From CAIOZA01 sp964464375 (GTDB lineage: Bacteria; Bacteroidota; Ignavibacteria; Kapaibacteriales; UBA2268): a stretch of 64,000 bases of DNA. The first letter of the stretch is position 1. Each line of letters begins with the position of its first letter. Both the position numbers and the translations under genes were made by a program. Shown piece after piece: positions 18,200-28,300 of this stretch. Below the pieces are notes generated by a model, which saw only the letters and a program-made list of their open reading frames with translations, was not told the origin of the DNA and searched no databases. Location of the stretch: NCBI GenBank assembly GCA_964464375.1, contig CAYXFU010000005.1, positions 68,413 through 132,412 on the forward strand, written 5' to 3'.

Positions 18200-19516
18200 A
18201 TGTTTATAAATATATTGATAACGGTTTTCTTGGTACTGCTGAACGCATTCTTTGTGGCAGCAGAGTTTGCTATTGTTAAGGTGCGCGAATCCCAGATAGA
18301 ATTAAAGCTAAGAGCGGGCAACAGATTTGCTTCCCTGGCTAAGAATATAATTAGTCATCTGGATTCATATTTATCTGCAACACAGTTGGGTATAACTCTT
18401 GCTTCGCTTGGTTTAGGCTGGATTGGTGAACCAGTTGTCAGTATTGTTATAATTGATATTTTTCATCTTTTTGGGCTTAATCTGAATCCGAGTCTGGCAC
18501 ACAGCATTGCCTTACCGATAGCCTTTACAGTAATAACTGTTTTGCATATTGTGTTTGGAGAATTAGCACCGAAATCGCTTGCGATACAACGTTCGGAACA
18601 GATAACATTAATAATAGCACTACCTTTAAGGCTATTTTATTTAGTTTTTGCACCATTTATTAAAATACTAAACGGCTTTGCTAATCTCATGCTGAGAATG
18701 ATCGGATTCCCACCTATTAGTGAAATGGATCAACTTCATAGTTCTGAGGAATTGAGATATTTGCTTCAGGAAAGTAAGAACAGCGGTATCATTGAAATGA
18801 CAGATCACAAACTTTTGGATAATATTTTTGAGTTTTCGGATAAAGATGTCAAGCAGGTTATGGTACCAAGGGGCAGAATTGTTGGAATAGATATAACTAA
18901 TGATTTCGATATGATTCTTGATAAATTCATTGAAGAAGCATACTCAAGAATGCCTGTTTATGATAAATCAATAGATAATGTTATTGGAACTTTGAATGCT
19001 AAGGATGTAATAGCTGTGAGTCGTTACCCAAGAAATCAATCAATCAGAGAACTGATTCGCAATCCATTCTTTGTTCACGAAGAAGATAAGATAAAAAAAG
19101 TTTTAAATTCAATGCTTAAAAATAAAGTTCATATTGCTATAGCCCTCGATGAATTCGGAGGCACAGCCGGTATGGTAACTATGGAAGATATAATCGAAGA
19201 GATAATCGGCGAAATACAGGATGAGTATGATGATGAAAAGCCAATAGTTGAGAAAACAAGTGATAACACATTTATCATTAATACTTTAGCACCAATCGAT
19301 GACGTGAATGAACATCTGCCCGTTCCACTGCCTTCATCAGATGATTATGAAACGCTTGGAGGACTTATCATGAGTTTCGAAGGCAGAATTCCGGAAAAGA
19401 ATGAAGTGATTCAACTTGAAGATTATAGCTGCACTATCCTCATTAGATCTGAACGAAAATTAGAAAAAGTAATGCTTAAATTTCTGAATAAATCAGATAT
19501 TACGGCAGATAGTTAA
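18200..19516 (+). CDS. CNNM/CorC-type transporter (DUF21-CBS-CorC)
   Basis: The 438-residue protein starts with a DUF21 membrane domain of about four segments (residues 1-170, with FFVAAEFAIVKVRESQIE and HIVFGELAPKSLAIQRSEQ), then a linker VKQVMVPRGRIVGID leading into two CBS motifs (about 205-330) and a C-terminal CorC_HlyC domain (about 345-432, GGLIMSFEGRIPEKNEVI). Proteins of this design are linked to magnesium or cobalt efflux and are often mislabelled hemolysins. It lies between recO and a M16 protease in the same direction. Confidence 0.92.
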   Translation: MFINILITVFLVLLNAFFVAAEFAIVKVRESQIELKLRAGNRFASLAKNIISHLDSYLSATQLGITLASLGLGWIGEPVVSIVIIDIFHLFGLNLNPSLAHSIALPIAFTVITVLHIVFGELAPKSLAIQRSEQITLIIALPLRLFYLVFAPFIKILNGFANLMLRMIGFPPISEMDQLHSSEELRYLLQESKNSGIIEMTDHKLLDNIFEFSDKDVKQVMVPRGRIVGIDITNDFDMILDKFIEEAYSRMPVYDKSIDNVIGTLNAKDVIAVSRYPRNQSIRELIRNPFFVHEEDKIKKVLNSMLKNKVHIAIALDEFGGTAGMVTMEDIIEEIIGEIQDEYDDEKPIVEKTSDNTFIINTLAPIDDVNEHLPVPLPSSDDYETLGGLIMSFEGRIPEKNEVIQLEDYSCTILIRSERKLEKVMLKFLNKSDITADS

Positions 19517-19538
19517 TCATGTATCTCATATTTATTCA

Positions 19539-20789
19539 ATGAACTATTCAACAATCCAAAATAAATCTAGTTATTCAAAAACTATTTTACCCAATGGTTT
19601 AAGGGTTATATCCGAGCAGATACAGGGCATGCAATCCTTCGCTCTGGGAATAAGTGTATCAGCAGGATCAAGAAATGATTATCCGGAACTTGAGGGTATT
19701 TCACACTTTATGGAACATGCACTTTTCCGTAGAAGTCAGAACCACACAGGCAGACAGATTGTAACGGCATTCGAACAGATTGGTGCTTATGTCAACGCAT
19801 ATACAACCAAAGATCACACATGTTACTATGTGAGAGCTTTGAACAATCATCTGGAAGAATGTTTTTCTCTCCTAACGGAAATTGTTCTTCAGCCAAATAT
19901 AATCGAAACCGATGTTAAAAAGGAACGTGGCATAATAATAGAAGAAATAAAATCGTATGAAGATGAGCCGGAGGAAATGATTTTTGATATCGGAGAAGAG
20001 CTTTTATTCAAGGGAAGCTCACTGGCGCATCCAATATCAGGATATATCGATTCGGTAAAGAAAATCAATGCGGATAAGCTGTTGAATTTTCATAATGACT
20101 TTTACAATCCGAAAAATTTAATAATTTCTTTTGCAGGGTGTCATCCGCATGATGATCTGGTGAGACTTAGTGAACAACTTCAGCTTAACCCGGAATCATT
20201 TAGATCGACAGAAATTTTTATTCCATCAGCACTAAAACCCGAGAAACTTATACAAAAAAAGCCCTATCAGCAATCACATTTATTGATTACTCGACATGTT
20301 GAAGGAATTGCTTCCGCGGACAGGTATCCAATTGCAGTGATTAATAGTATTTTGGGAGATGGAATGAGCTCGAGACTGAATCAGCTACTCAGAGAGAAAC
20401 TTGGCTATGTTTATACTGTCTATTCAACAATTTCATTAATCAAGGAATGCGGAACAATGAGTATCTATGCCGCTTCTGAGAACAATAAAATAGACAAAAT
20501 AAGAGATATTATACTAAAGGAAATTGAAAAAATATTCATCTCCAATCTAACCAAAAAAGAGATTGATAGGGCTAAGGAGCAGATAAAATCAAATTCAATC
20601 ATGGCGCTGGAGGGAATGTCGGCTAGGATTCAGTCATTAATAAAAAGCGAAATCTCGTTTGGCCGATATGAATCTATTGAAGATACAATTAAGGAAATCG
20701 ACTCTGTTTCGGGTGTGGATGTCTATAACTGTGCAAAAAAATACCTCGTTCCTGATGAATGGAGCGAGGTAAGACTGATTGCGAAGTAA
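19539..20789 (+). CDS. M16-family zinc metalloprotease (pitrilysin type)
   Basis: The 416-residue protein has the inverted zinc motif HFMEH (His56, Glu59, His60) and the downstream helix KKERGIIIEEIKSYEDEPEEM supplying the third ligand, with two M16 domains in order and the C-terminal YVYTVYSTISL-like substrate-binding region. It lacks a signal peptide, so it is probably cytoplasmic or processed like mitochondrial-processing-peptidase relatives in Bacteroidota. It ends six bases before the convergent rpoZ gene. Confidence 0.92.
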   Translation: MNYSTIQNKSSYSKTILPNGLRVISEQIQGMQSFALGISVSAGSRNDYPELEGISHFMEHALFRRSQNHTGRQIVTAFEQIGAYVNAYTTKDHTCYYVRALNNHLEECFSLLTEIVLQPNIIETDVKKERGIIIEEIKSYEDEPEEMIFDIGEELLFKGSSLAHPISGYIDSVKKINADKLLNFHNDFYNPKNLIISFAGCHPHDDLVRLSEQLQLNPESFRSTEIFIPSALKPEKLIQKKPYQQSHLLITRHVEGIASADRYPIAVINSILGDGMSSRLNQLLREKLGYVYTVYSTISLIKECGTMSIYAASENNKIDKIRDIILKEIEKIFISNLTKKEIDRAKEQIKSNSIMALEGMSARIQSLIKSEISFGRYESIEDTIKEIDSVSGVDVYNCAKKYLVPDEWSEVRLIAK

Positions 20790-20795
20790 ATCTAT

Positions 20796-21125
20796 TTAGA
20801 CGATATTCATCTTTTTTTCGACAACAACGGGCTGTTCTGGCATATTGAATTCAATTTTCTCATCCATTATTTCTCTCATTGCAAGAAATGTTGGCTTGGG
20901 AAGTGAATCAAATTCACGACTAATTGCAATCTGATCGTAATTTGTACCTTCAGTATCGCTATTATCCTGGATAACATCAGCCATTCTTTCTGTGATTTCA
21001 TACTTAATGTCATCATTAATCTGTCTTGAACGCATTCCCATAGCGACTATCGACTGATAGATACTACCCTTTGCGGATTCTTTCATACGAACTACGACAG
21101 GATTGATTTTAAAGAAGCTTTCCAA
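20796..21125 (-). CDS. rpoZ: RNA polymerase subunit omega (Bacteroidota type)
   Basis: This 109-residue protein follows the pattern of the omega family in Bacteroidota: an N-terminal GSIYQSIVAMGMRSRQINDDIKYEITERMADV, then a divergent middle and LPKPTFLAMREIMDEKI. Omega aids RNA polymerase assembly. The start ATG at 21125 is within 60 bases of a strong consensus promoter. The family call rests on the YxxIVAMGMRSRQI/KYE spacing rather than on strict identity. Confidence 0.8.
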   Translation of the reverse strand: MESFFKINPVVVRMKESAKGSIYQSIVAMGMRSRQINDDIKYEITERMADVIQDNSDTEGTNYDQIAISREFDSLPKPTFLAMREIMDEKIEFNMPEQPVVVEKKMNIV

Positions 21126-21176
21126 GGTTCACCTCAATGACTAAATAAAGTTAAATTACTACTTGACACAAGATTA

Positions 21177-21219
21177 CAAAAATAGGTTAAAATTTTCTCA
21201 TTTGCAAAACCTATTTTAA
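21177..21219 (-). promoter_or_regulatory. rpoZ promoter within an inverted repeat
   Basis: On the minus strand TTTG (21208-21205) and TATTTTTG (21184-21177) are 20 bases apart, a full consensus match. The -7 element lies in one arm of an inverted repeat, AAAATAGGTT (21179-21188) and AACCTATTTT (about 21208-21217), which could be an operator or a fortuitous fold. Confidence 0.75.
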
Positions 21220-21402
21220 TATAACAATTTTCAAGAAATTTTATTTTAATATTCAAATAAATTCGGAATATTTAATGATTTTTATTAAATTAAAAATCTA
21301 AATCATTTAATTTATATATTTTAGCAAATTGATCAGAATTGAAATCTGCTTCTAATTCAATCACAATTTTATTCATAATTTGTTCTATCAAAGCTTAGGT
21401 AA

Positions 21403-21828
21403 ATGCAAAAATTATACTATTCTATTAGCGAAGTGAGCACCATTGTTGATGAAGAACAACATATTCTGCGTTACTGGGAAAAAGAATTCGACGGATTGAA
21501 ACCCAAAAAAAACAGGGGTGGCAACAGAATTTATGCCCATAAGGATCTATTGGTTGTTCAAACAATTAAAAAACTGATAAGAACGAATAAGTTATCACTC
21601 AAAGGAGCTAAAGAACAGCTTAAAAAATATTTATCACAGGATGATGTAAATTTGGAAATTTTAGTTCACAATTCTGAGATAGCTCAAGTTGATAGCATTA
21701 ATTCCGATAATATTCCAAGGGCTAAAGCCGGTGGAATTTCTCAGCCAAAACAATTAGTAACAAAGGAAGAGCTGAAAGAAATATCCATTATACTGGAAGA
21801 CGCACTAAATTTCCTAAGATCGAGATAG
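21403..21828 (+). CDS. MerR-family transcriptional regulator
   Basis: The 141-residue protein opens with a MerR-type winged HTH (YYSISEVSTIVDEEQHILRYWEKEF...KKNRGGNRIYAHKDLLVVQTIKKLI), followed by a short helix region. The C-terminal part has no metal-binding or drug-binding signature, so the ligand is unknown. It is divergent from rpoZ. Small MerR proteins of this kind are widespread in Bacteroidota next to housekeeping genes. Confidence 0.88.
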   Translation: MQKLYYSISEVSTIVDEEQHILRYWEKEFDGLKPKKNRGGNRIYAHKDLLVVQTIKKLIRTNKLSLKGAKEQLKKYLSQDDVNLEILVHNSEIAQVDSINSDNIPRAKAGGISQPKQLVTKEELKEISIILEDALNFLRSR

Positions 21829-21946
21829 GAATCGTTGAGTATTATTAAAATAATTTTTGATTTTTTTTATCTTTACACTTTAATGATGTCTCTTAATTAT
21901 ATTCATTAAAATTTTCAAGAAAATTATTAATTTCTAAGGTAGTGAT

Positions 21947-22954
21947 ATGTTTAAATTATTTCTGAGACTACTCGTATTATTCAGTCTCATTTCACTAACA
22001 ACATCATTTTCCCAGAATCTGAAGTATTCTATGCATACTATGGGAATGCATGATGACGAAGTGCTGGGAGTATTTGTTAATGAAGATAATTCCAAAGTTG
22101 CAACGTGCAGTTTGGATGAATCGATTAAAATATGGTCTTTACCGGATGGTAAGGAACTGATGACACTTAAAGGACACCTAGGTCAGGTTAACAATATTTC
22201 ATTCTCCGGGAATGATAAGTGGGTTGCCAGCGGCTCAAGTGATCAGACTATCAGGATTTGGGATGTTAGCACGGGTGAACAGCTCAAGGTTCTAAAAGGT
22301 CACACGGATCAGGTGATTGGTGTTTATTTCAGTCAGGATGATAGTGCCACATTCGTAGCCAGTACAAGTTTTGACAGAACTGTCAAGTTATGGGACATCA
22401 GACTTGGAACTGAGGTGAAGACATTAAGAGAACATACCTTGCCTACGAATAATGTTGCTTATAGCTACGATGGCAAGACAATTGCCTCATGTAGTGACGA
22501 TAAGACAATCAAAATCTGGTCAACCGACCTTACAACCAAAGAATCATTAATGACTCTTCTTGGGCATGAATCGCCTGTTCTTACTGTTATTTATAGTTTT
22601 GACAGTAAAACAATAGCTTCATGTGATGAAGGTGGCAATATCCTAATCTGGGCAATGCCTGATGGAAAGCTTCTTCGTAAAATTAAAGCGCATAGTGAAT
22701 TAATTCAGGATGTATCCTTTGCTGAGGATAACCAAACTTTAGTAAGTGCAAGTATTGATAAAACTGTGAAACTTTGGGACATCAAAACAGGTGACAACAA
22801 AATGACATTCAATACCGGTGTTGAGGTTTGGTCTGTTGATCTAGTAAGTGATTATTCTAAAATCATAATTGGATGTGCTGATGGTTCCGTTAGAATGTTG
22901 TCAAAAGATACTGGGACTACACCTCCTCAAGGTGGCAAAAAAGGAAAGAAATAA
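21947..22954 (+). CDS. Exported WD40-repeat protein
   Basis: A signal peptide (LFLRLLVLFSLISLTTSFSQ) is followed by six to seven WD40 repeats with classic blades (GHLGQVNNISFSGNDKWVASGSSDQTIRIWDVSTGEQL, GHTDQVIG..., DRTVKLWDIRLG, DDKTIKIWSTDL and so on), ending in a short Lys/Gly-rich tail. It is likely a periplasmic or surface scaffold. The next gene starts ten bases downstream with an AAGGAG site, giving a two-gene unit. Confidence 0.88.
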   Translation: MFKLFLRLLVLFSLISLTTSFSQNLKYSMHTMGMHDDEVLGVFVNEDNSKVATCSLDESIKIWSLPDGKELMTLKGHLGQVNNISFSGNDKWVASGSSDQTIRIWDVSTGEQLKVLKGHTDQVIGVYFSQDDSATFVASTSFDRTVKLWDIRLGTEVKTLREHTLPTNNVAYSYDGKTIASCSDDKTIKIWSTDLTTKESLMTLLGHESPVLTVIYSFDSKTIASCDEGGNILIWAMPDGKLLRKIKAHSELIQDVSFAEDNQTLVSASIDKTVKLWDIKTGDNKMTFNTGVEVWSVDLVSDYSKIIIGCADGSVRMLSKDTGTTPPQGGKKGKK

Positions 22955-22964
22955 GGAGAACATT

Positions 22965-23684
22965 ATGAAAATCAAAAAAATCATTATATTATTAGTTGTT
23001 GTATTTTTTGCAGGCTTGGTTAATCATGCATCAGCACAGCTGGTTGGACCGGTTATTGCAATAACAGGTAGTGTCTATGATGCTATATCAAAGAATCCGG
23101 TTACGGCTCTGCTCGTAGTTACTGATGCAAGTGGTAAAAGAATCAATGCTTCAAGAAGCAATGCATCCGAGAATGGTTATTACTTTATTACGAGTTTGAA
23201 ACCCGGGCAAAAGTACACTATAACAGTAACTCAGCCAAATTATCTCAAGGAAAAATACGAAATGGAAATTTCTGATGCTTATAAGTACACAGAAGTTTCT
23301 CATGATTTTGTGCTTAAACCTATGGAAAAAGATATCAAGATTCCTTTAGCAGTGCCACCTTTCGAGTTAAATAAATCAAAAATGAGATATGGTGCTGAGC
23401 AGTTACTTGAATCAATAAAATCTACTTTGGTCAATAATCCAACTGTAAAGTTTGAGATTATTTGTTATCCTGATTCTGATGAAAATCCGTCTGATAATCA
23501 GAAAATAACAACTGAAAGAGCTCAAAACATTGAGACATATCTTACTTCTGCCGGAATTGAAAAATCAAGATTGTCAATTATGGGAAGTTCAAAGACTGAC
23601 CCCAGCAATCCTCCTCCAAAGAAACTGAAGGCAAAAGGCAAAAGATACATAGGAACTACTTACATTAAGATCGTTTCGATCTAA
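22965..23684 (+). CDS. Exported OmpA-like protein with carboxypeptidase-like domain
   Basis: The 239-residue protein has a signal peptide (IILLVVVFFAGLVNHASAQ), an N-terminal carboxypeptidase-regulatory-like/CNA-B fold (about residues 30-120: GSVYDAISKNPVTALLVVTDASGKRINASRS, YFITSLKPGQKYTITVTQPNYL) and a C-terminal OmpA-like domain (VPPFELNKSKM, IICYPDSDENPSDNQKITTERAQNIETYLTSAGI). The DxxxN peptidoglycan-binding region is imperfect. The ATG at 22965 has AAGGAG five bases upstream, so the longer frame from 22869 is rejected. It ends at a terminator. Confidence 0.82.
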   Translation: MKIKKIIILLVVVFFAGLVNHASAQLVGPVIAITGSVYDAISKNPVTALLVVTDASGKRINASRSNASENGYYFITSLKPGQKYTITVTQPNYLKEKYEMEISDAYKYTEVSHDFVLKPMEKDIKIPLAVPPFELNKSKMRYGAEQLLESIKSTLVNNPTVKFEIICYPDSDENPSDNQKITTERAQNIETYLTSAGIEKSRLSIMGSSKTDPSNPPPKKLKAKGKRYIGTTYIKIVSI

Positions 23685-23710
23685 TGTTGATTTGATTAAA
23701 TATTTTTATA

Positions 23711-23737
23711 AAAAGCTGTCTGACTGACAGCTTTTTT
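23711..23737 (+). terminator. Rho-independent terminator after the WD40/OmpA-like pair
   Basis: AAAAGCTGTC and GACAGCTTTT form a ten-pair stem around a 5-base loop, followed by T residues. Confidence 0.9.
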
Positions 23738-23751
23738 AATTGATAAGAACA

Positions 23752-25371
23752 ATGTCATTAAACAAATTTCTAAATATCATATACTCAGCATTACTTCTAT
23801 TCATAATCTTATCAATCGAAGTACAAGCTCAATATGTAGGTAAGATATATATTGACAGAAGGGACGCATTCGATACATTATTCCATGATGACTTCTTTGC
23901 TTCGGGGCTTGCAAATTCACTACATGTTGTGACAAAGGAGTACTTTATTGAAGATGAATGTTTGTTTCAGGAAGGTGATGAGCTCGATGAGAAATCAATT
24001 TATGAAACAGAAAGGAATCTGCGCAACTTGGGTATTTTCAGTCAGGTAAAAGTTGAACTTAAACCTGCTAAAAGAGATGATTATGATGTATATATTACAA
24101 CCCAAGACAGATTTTCCCTAGACCCTGCACTCCTCTTTGGTTCAGGCGGTAATTCGTACAATCTGGGAGGTGGACTTCGGGAATGGAATCTACTGGGAAC
24201 CGGTACTTTTGTAAATATTGAAGCTCTTTATCGTTCGGAGAATGGAATAGGGTGGCAGGGCTATCTACAGTTGCATCAGCGAAGGCTATTCAGATCGGTC
24301 TATTCAATAGATGCAAGCATATTATCCAACAAAATCAAAACTGATCAAAGTATTACATTGGCAAAACAATTTTTGTCTTTAAGTACAGAAAATTCTTATG
24401 GTGTGGGGCTTGTTAATTCATTTGGAAGTATTTATAATTATGTGGAAAATGCACCATACGAATTATTGACATTTCGAAGATTGAAACCATCAGCATTCTA
24501 TGCACAATCATGGCGGAGTGCAGATAGAGTATTTATGACCGGATTAGTTGAGATGGATAATGTCAACAGGGGTAAACCTGAGTTCGCACAAGCTTATGAT
24601 AATAGTGGTAGAATACTTCTTGGATTCTCCTCTGTGTCTGAAGAATACACTCCGGTAAATAAGATTAATACATATCTTACTGAGGATTTATGCATCGGTG
24701 GCTGGGGAACAGCAGTAGTTGGTGTAACTTTCAAAACCAACAGCGGTGGAGAGAATCTTTTCTATCTAGGAGCACAGGGTGAGAATTCTGTGAATACTAA
24801 AAATCTCTATCTTTTTGGACAGGTTTCCGGTTCGTCATCATTCAGCAAAGCTAAAGCAAGATTCACATATCAGGAATTTCTCGGAACTGCTTTTTATAAT
24901 ATTTCCCCAGGATTACTTCTTGCCGCAAGGGTTCGCCAGCAGTCCGTCTGGAACTGGTATGCAAAGCGTCAGCTTCTCCTTGATAATGATGCAGGCTTAC
25001 GTGGTTACAAGTTGAATGAACTTGTTGGCGATAACCGATTTATTAATAATCTCGAATTGAGATATTTCCCGGAATGGGGATGGTCTTTTTTGAAGTTATC
25101 ATTTGTGGCTTTTTCAGATTTTGGAACTGTTTGGAACCAGCAAACTGCATTAAGCAAAACAAGATGGCATTCTTCTGTTGGGCTGGGATTCAGAATTCAC
25201 AATATGAAAGCCTCAAAGGAGACAGAAGTTGTGAGATTTGACTTTGCTTACAATTTTGACAAGATGCAGTTTGGTTCTATAATAGTTTCATCGGGGCAGT
25301 TATTCTCAGCTTTTACTACACACAAATATAAACTGCCTGAAATTTATGGTTTGGAATACGATGATGAGTAA
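23752..25371 (+). CDS. Omp85/BamA-like outer-membrane protein
   Basis: The protein has a signal peptide (IIYSALLLFIILSIEVQA), an N-terminal POTRA-like region (KEYFIEDECLFQEGDELDEKSIYETERNLRNLGIFSQVKVEL, about residues 60-110) and a C-terminal beta-barrel region with alternating aromatic strands, ending in HKYKLPEIYGLEYDDE. The length, 539 residues, is shorter than BamA and has at most one or two POTRA units, so it is more like a TamA/bacterial-surface-antigen relative than BamA itself. No closing aromatic C-terminal residue is seen. It is convergent with sprA at a 20-base gap. Confidence 0.78.
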   Translation: MSLNKFLNIIYSALLLFIILSIEVQAQYVGKIYIDRRDAFDTLFHDDFFASGLANSLHVVTKEYFIEDECLFQEGDELDEKSIYETERNLRNLGIFSQVKVELKPAKRDDYDVYITTQDRFSLDPALLFGSGGNSYNLGGGLREWNLLGTGTFVNIEALYRSENGIGWQGYLQLHQRRLFRSVYSIDASILSNKIKTDQSITLAKQFLSLSTENSYGVGLVNSFGSIYNYVENAPYELLTFRRLKPSAFYAQSWRSADRVFMTGLVEMDNVNRGKPEFAQAYDNSGRILLGFSSVSEEYTPVNKINTYLTEDLCIGGWGTAVVGVTFKTNSGGENLFYLGAQGENSVNTKNLYLFGQVSGSSSFSKAKARFTYQEFLGTAFYNISPGLLLAARVRQQSVWNWYAKRQLLLDNDAGLRGYKLNELVGDNRFINNLELRYFPEWGWSFLKLSFVAFSDFGTVWNQQTALSKTRWHSSVGLGFRIHNMKASKETEVVRFDFAYNFDKMQFGSIIVSSGQLFSAFTTHKYKLPEIYGLEYDDE

Positions 25372-25391
25372 AGGATATTTTAGGATAGAAA

Positions 25392-28300
25392 TTATCTTCC
25401 GCCTGCAATTGAGAGCTTAAACTCAAGTCCAATCTGTGTTGAACTGAATCCGGGGGTTGCCGCACCTTCAGTGAAAGTTCCTTCATAACTTAAAAATGCT
25501 GCAGCAGTAACTCTATTACTTATATTGTATCTTATTTTGGGTTCAACCTTGAACTGAGTGTTGCCATCGAGCTTTCTTCCAGCTTCACCAGTAAAATCGA
25601 GGACATCATAAGTTGCACGGCTATTCTTCTTGTAGGATGTTAAAAAGCTAAATTCAAGATCATTTTGCAATTGAATATCTAATAAAGAGAATGTGAAGCC
25701 TCTCAATGTATAGCTAAGCTGAATCTGAAGTTCATCTGAATTTTGCCGTGTAATAGTTGCTCTGTTCGCTGACGATAGCTGATATTGATTGTTTGTGGAA
25801 TATCTAATATTGCCTGTTAGTATCCCTTTGAGTTTCTTTTCGTCAAATGACACCGTTACCCCTATTAATGGCTGGAAGCCATGCTGAATGATTTGTGCCT
25901 GAATGGCACGACCATTATCGTTTGTTAGTGCATTCTCGGTGTAGCGGGAAGTATATTTGTGTTCAATAGATACCTTACGTGTTCCAATAGACTCAAGAAT
26001 CCCCCATTTTTCAAGACCTTCCCATCTCAAAGCCCAGTTGATTGCCGGAAGGAATCTACCAATGGCACCTTTGAAGATTGAGAAGACCTCCATTCCTTTA
26101 ACAAATGATTCAGCGAGAGCATTGTTGAGTGCTTGATTCTTCGAAACTGTATCTCTTGATGAATTTACTATTTCATCTTTTTGGATCATGTATAAGTTAA
26201 TGACATCTTCAATCGAATTGTTGAAAAGATTCATACCAAAAACAGAAGGTATTGTAAGTATTGATCTATTGAATGATTCCATTGCAATTATATTAGTAAA
26301 AGCAGGATTGCCATTTATATCAGTAACAACAGTCTGATTCTTATTGTATCCGACTTCTGTACGCCAATTCAAATCAAGAATAGCACCTTCCCAGATAGAT
26401 CTTGAGGTTCTCATATCAAGAGAAGTTCTCTGGCTGTAGTTATCCTGCATCACTGCACTTGCTGGTCGTAGTCCGTGGAATGTTTCAAAGCCAAAGAATG
26501 GGAATTTATCTGAACCTGTAAATCCTATCGTTCCATGAGGGTCAGGTGTTAGTCCCATCTGATATGCAAAACTCGGACCTGAAGTGTTGTCGTGACCGGA
26601 GCCAACCATTCCACCCCAGAAATTATCAAAGCCTGTATTGCCATAAACACCCGGATTTATGGAAGAATTTTGTTGCGTAATGTCAATTTTGAAGCTTTCC
26701 CAATCGAAGAAAACTGATTTTATACTTTTTGCTATATCTTTTACGATACCTGATGGAACAGCGTTAGAGTCCTTAACAGGCTTCTGCAGGAATTTTGTTT
26801 TTGTGTCAGTCGACCCGAATAAATCGTCACCTAAGGCTTTTAGCCTGAGATTAATACCATACCTTATCTGATTATTCCAACCTGCTGATTTAGCTACATC
26901 GCGAATTTCTTCGTTGGGTTGAAGAGGATTATTCCATGTATAATTTGTTACAAATGAGCCTGACATTTCGAAGAAACGGGTAGCAGTTCCAAATGGCAGT
27001 CGTGGTTTAAAGTTAAGCGATACGGTTTGAGTGTGTAAATTGTTTTGCCCCCAGTTAACCATTTTTCCATCTTTAAAGAAAATAATTGACGCTAATTCAC
27101 TACCCGATCTCTGCTTCCCGGCTGGATCTAATTCGTAGGGCACTAATGTACTGAATGTTGATACATTGTAATCCCATATTGGGTTAATTAATCCGCCTTC
27201 GGAAATTTTCCAACTAAACTGTCCAATTCTTTGAGCAGTGAAGTTTCTAAAGACCGGACTGGGAAAACTCAAATATCTTGATTGTTCAGTAGTTCTGCCT
27301 CTCATCATATTCATACCAAGACTAATTGTCTGTGGTAGTAGGCTGAGTTTTAGATCTGAGTAGGTTCCAAGAAGGGGAACTTCTTTGGACCATGTCAAAA
27401 GTGAGAACTGTGCTATGTTTGGAATAGTATTTGAATACTGAGCATTTAGATTCCATTGCCAGTTAAACCGATTCTGATAGAGGAAGGAACGTTCATATTC
27501 CTGTGAATAAGAATAACCTAATGTCATCTTATTTAAAGTCTCAGTTATTAGTATATTGTTGATCGGAATTCCAAGCCTAACTCCGGTCAGAGCCCAACTA
27601 TCCATAATTTTTAGTGATTGAGACCTAGTAATTTTATCCTGATAAATCTTATCGGCTTCCTGCGGTGTAGTTTTATTTTCTATTGCTTTCGCCCTGGCGG
27701 CGGCGGCGGCACTTTCGAGTCTTACGTCATTATTTGCTTCATACTGTGGATCAAGTACATATTCTGAGTGTGTATATGTGATTGGTAACCTTAATTCCTT
27801 GAAAGCTTTTGGGGCAAATTTTTCCAGATTCCCCTGCATACTCACATTCCAACTATTAGTTGTGGTCCGGTTCCCAAAACGTTCCTCAAGCTTATGGAAG
27901 TTTGGTTGAGAGTAACTAACATTTGTGTGAATGGATCCAAGATCAGCTAATTTGATTTCAGCAGTAGCTATACCTGCCCAGTCAGAAGAATTTTCCGGAT
28001 TTAAAAGCCTCAGTTCGTCTATCCAAATAGTTGTTGTAAGTTCATTCGGAAAGGCATTATTCGGATTGGCAATTCCGAAGGCAAAATACTGTATTCTTGT
28101 TAGTATAGGATTGCCTCTGATGGCAAAGTTAGCAAGAGGATCACCCGGAACAGAGAATACCTGTCTATTGAAATTTGAATCTTTCATTTGTTTGATAGCG
28201 GTCAAATCAGATAAGAGAATTGCAACACTCTGCCAATTCATCACCACAGGTCTTCTATACTCATAATAATTCATCGAATCGATACCAAAACGAATATAGA

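Noticed and set aside
22869..22964. Longer N-terminus of the OmpA-like protein
   Set aside because: It overlaps the WD40 gene, and an AAGGAG site and a signal peptide start at 22965.
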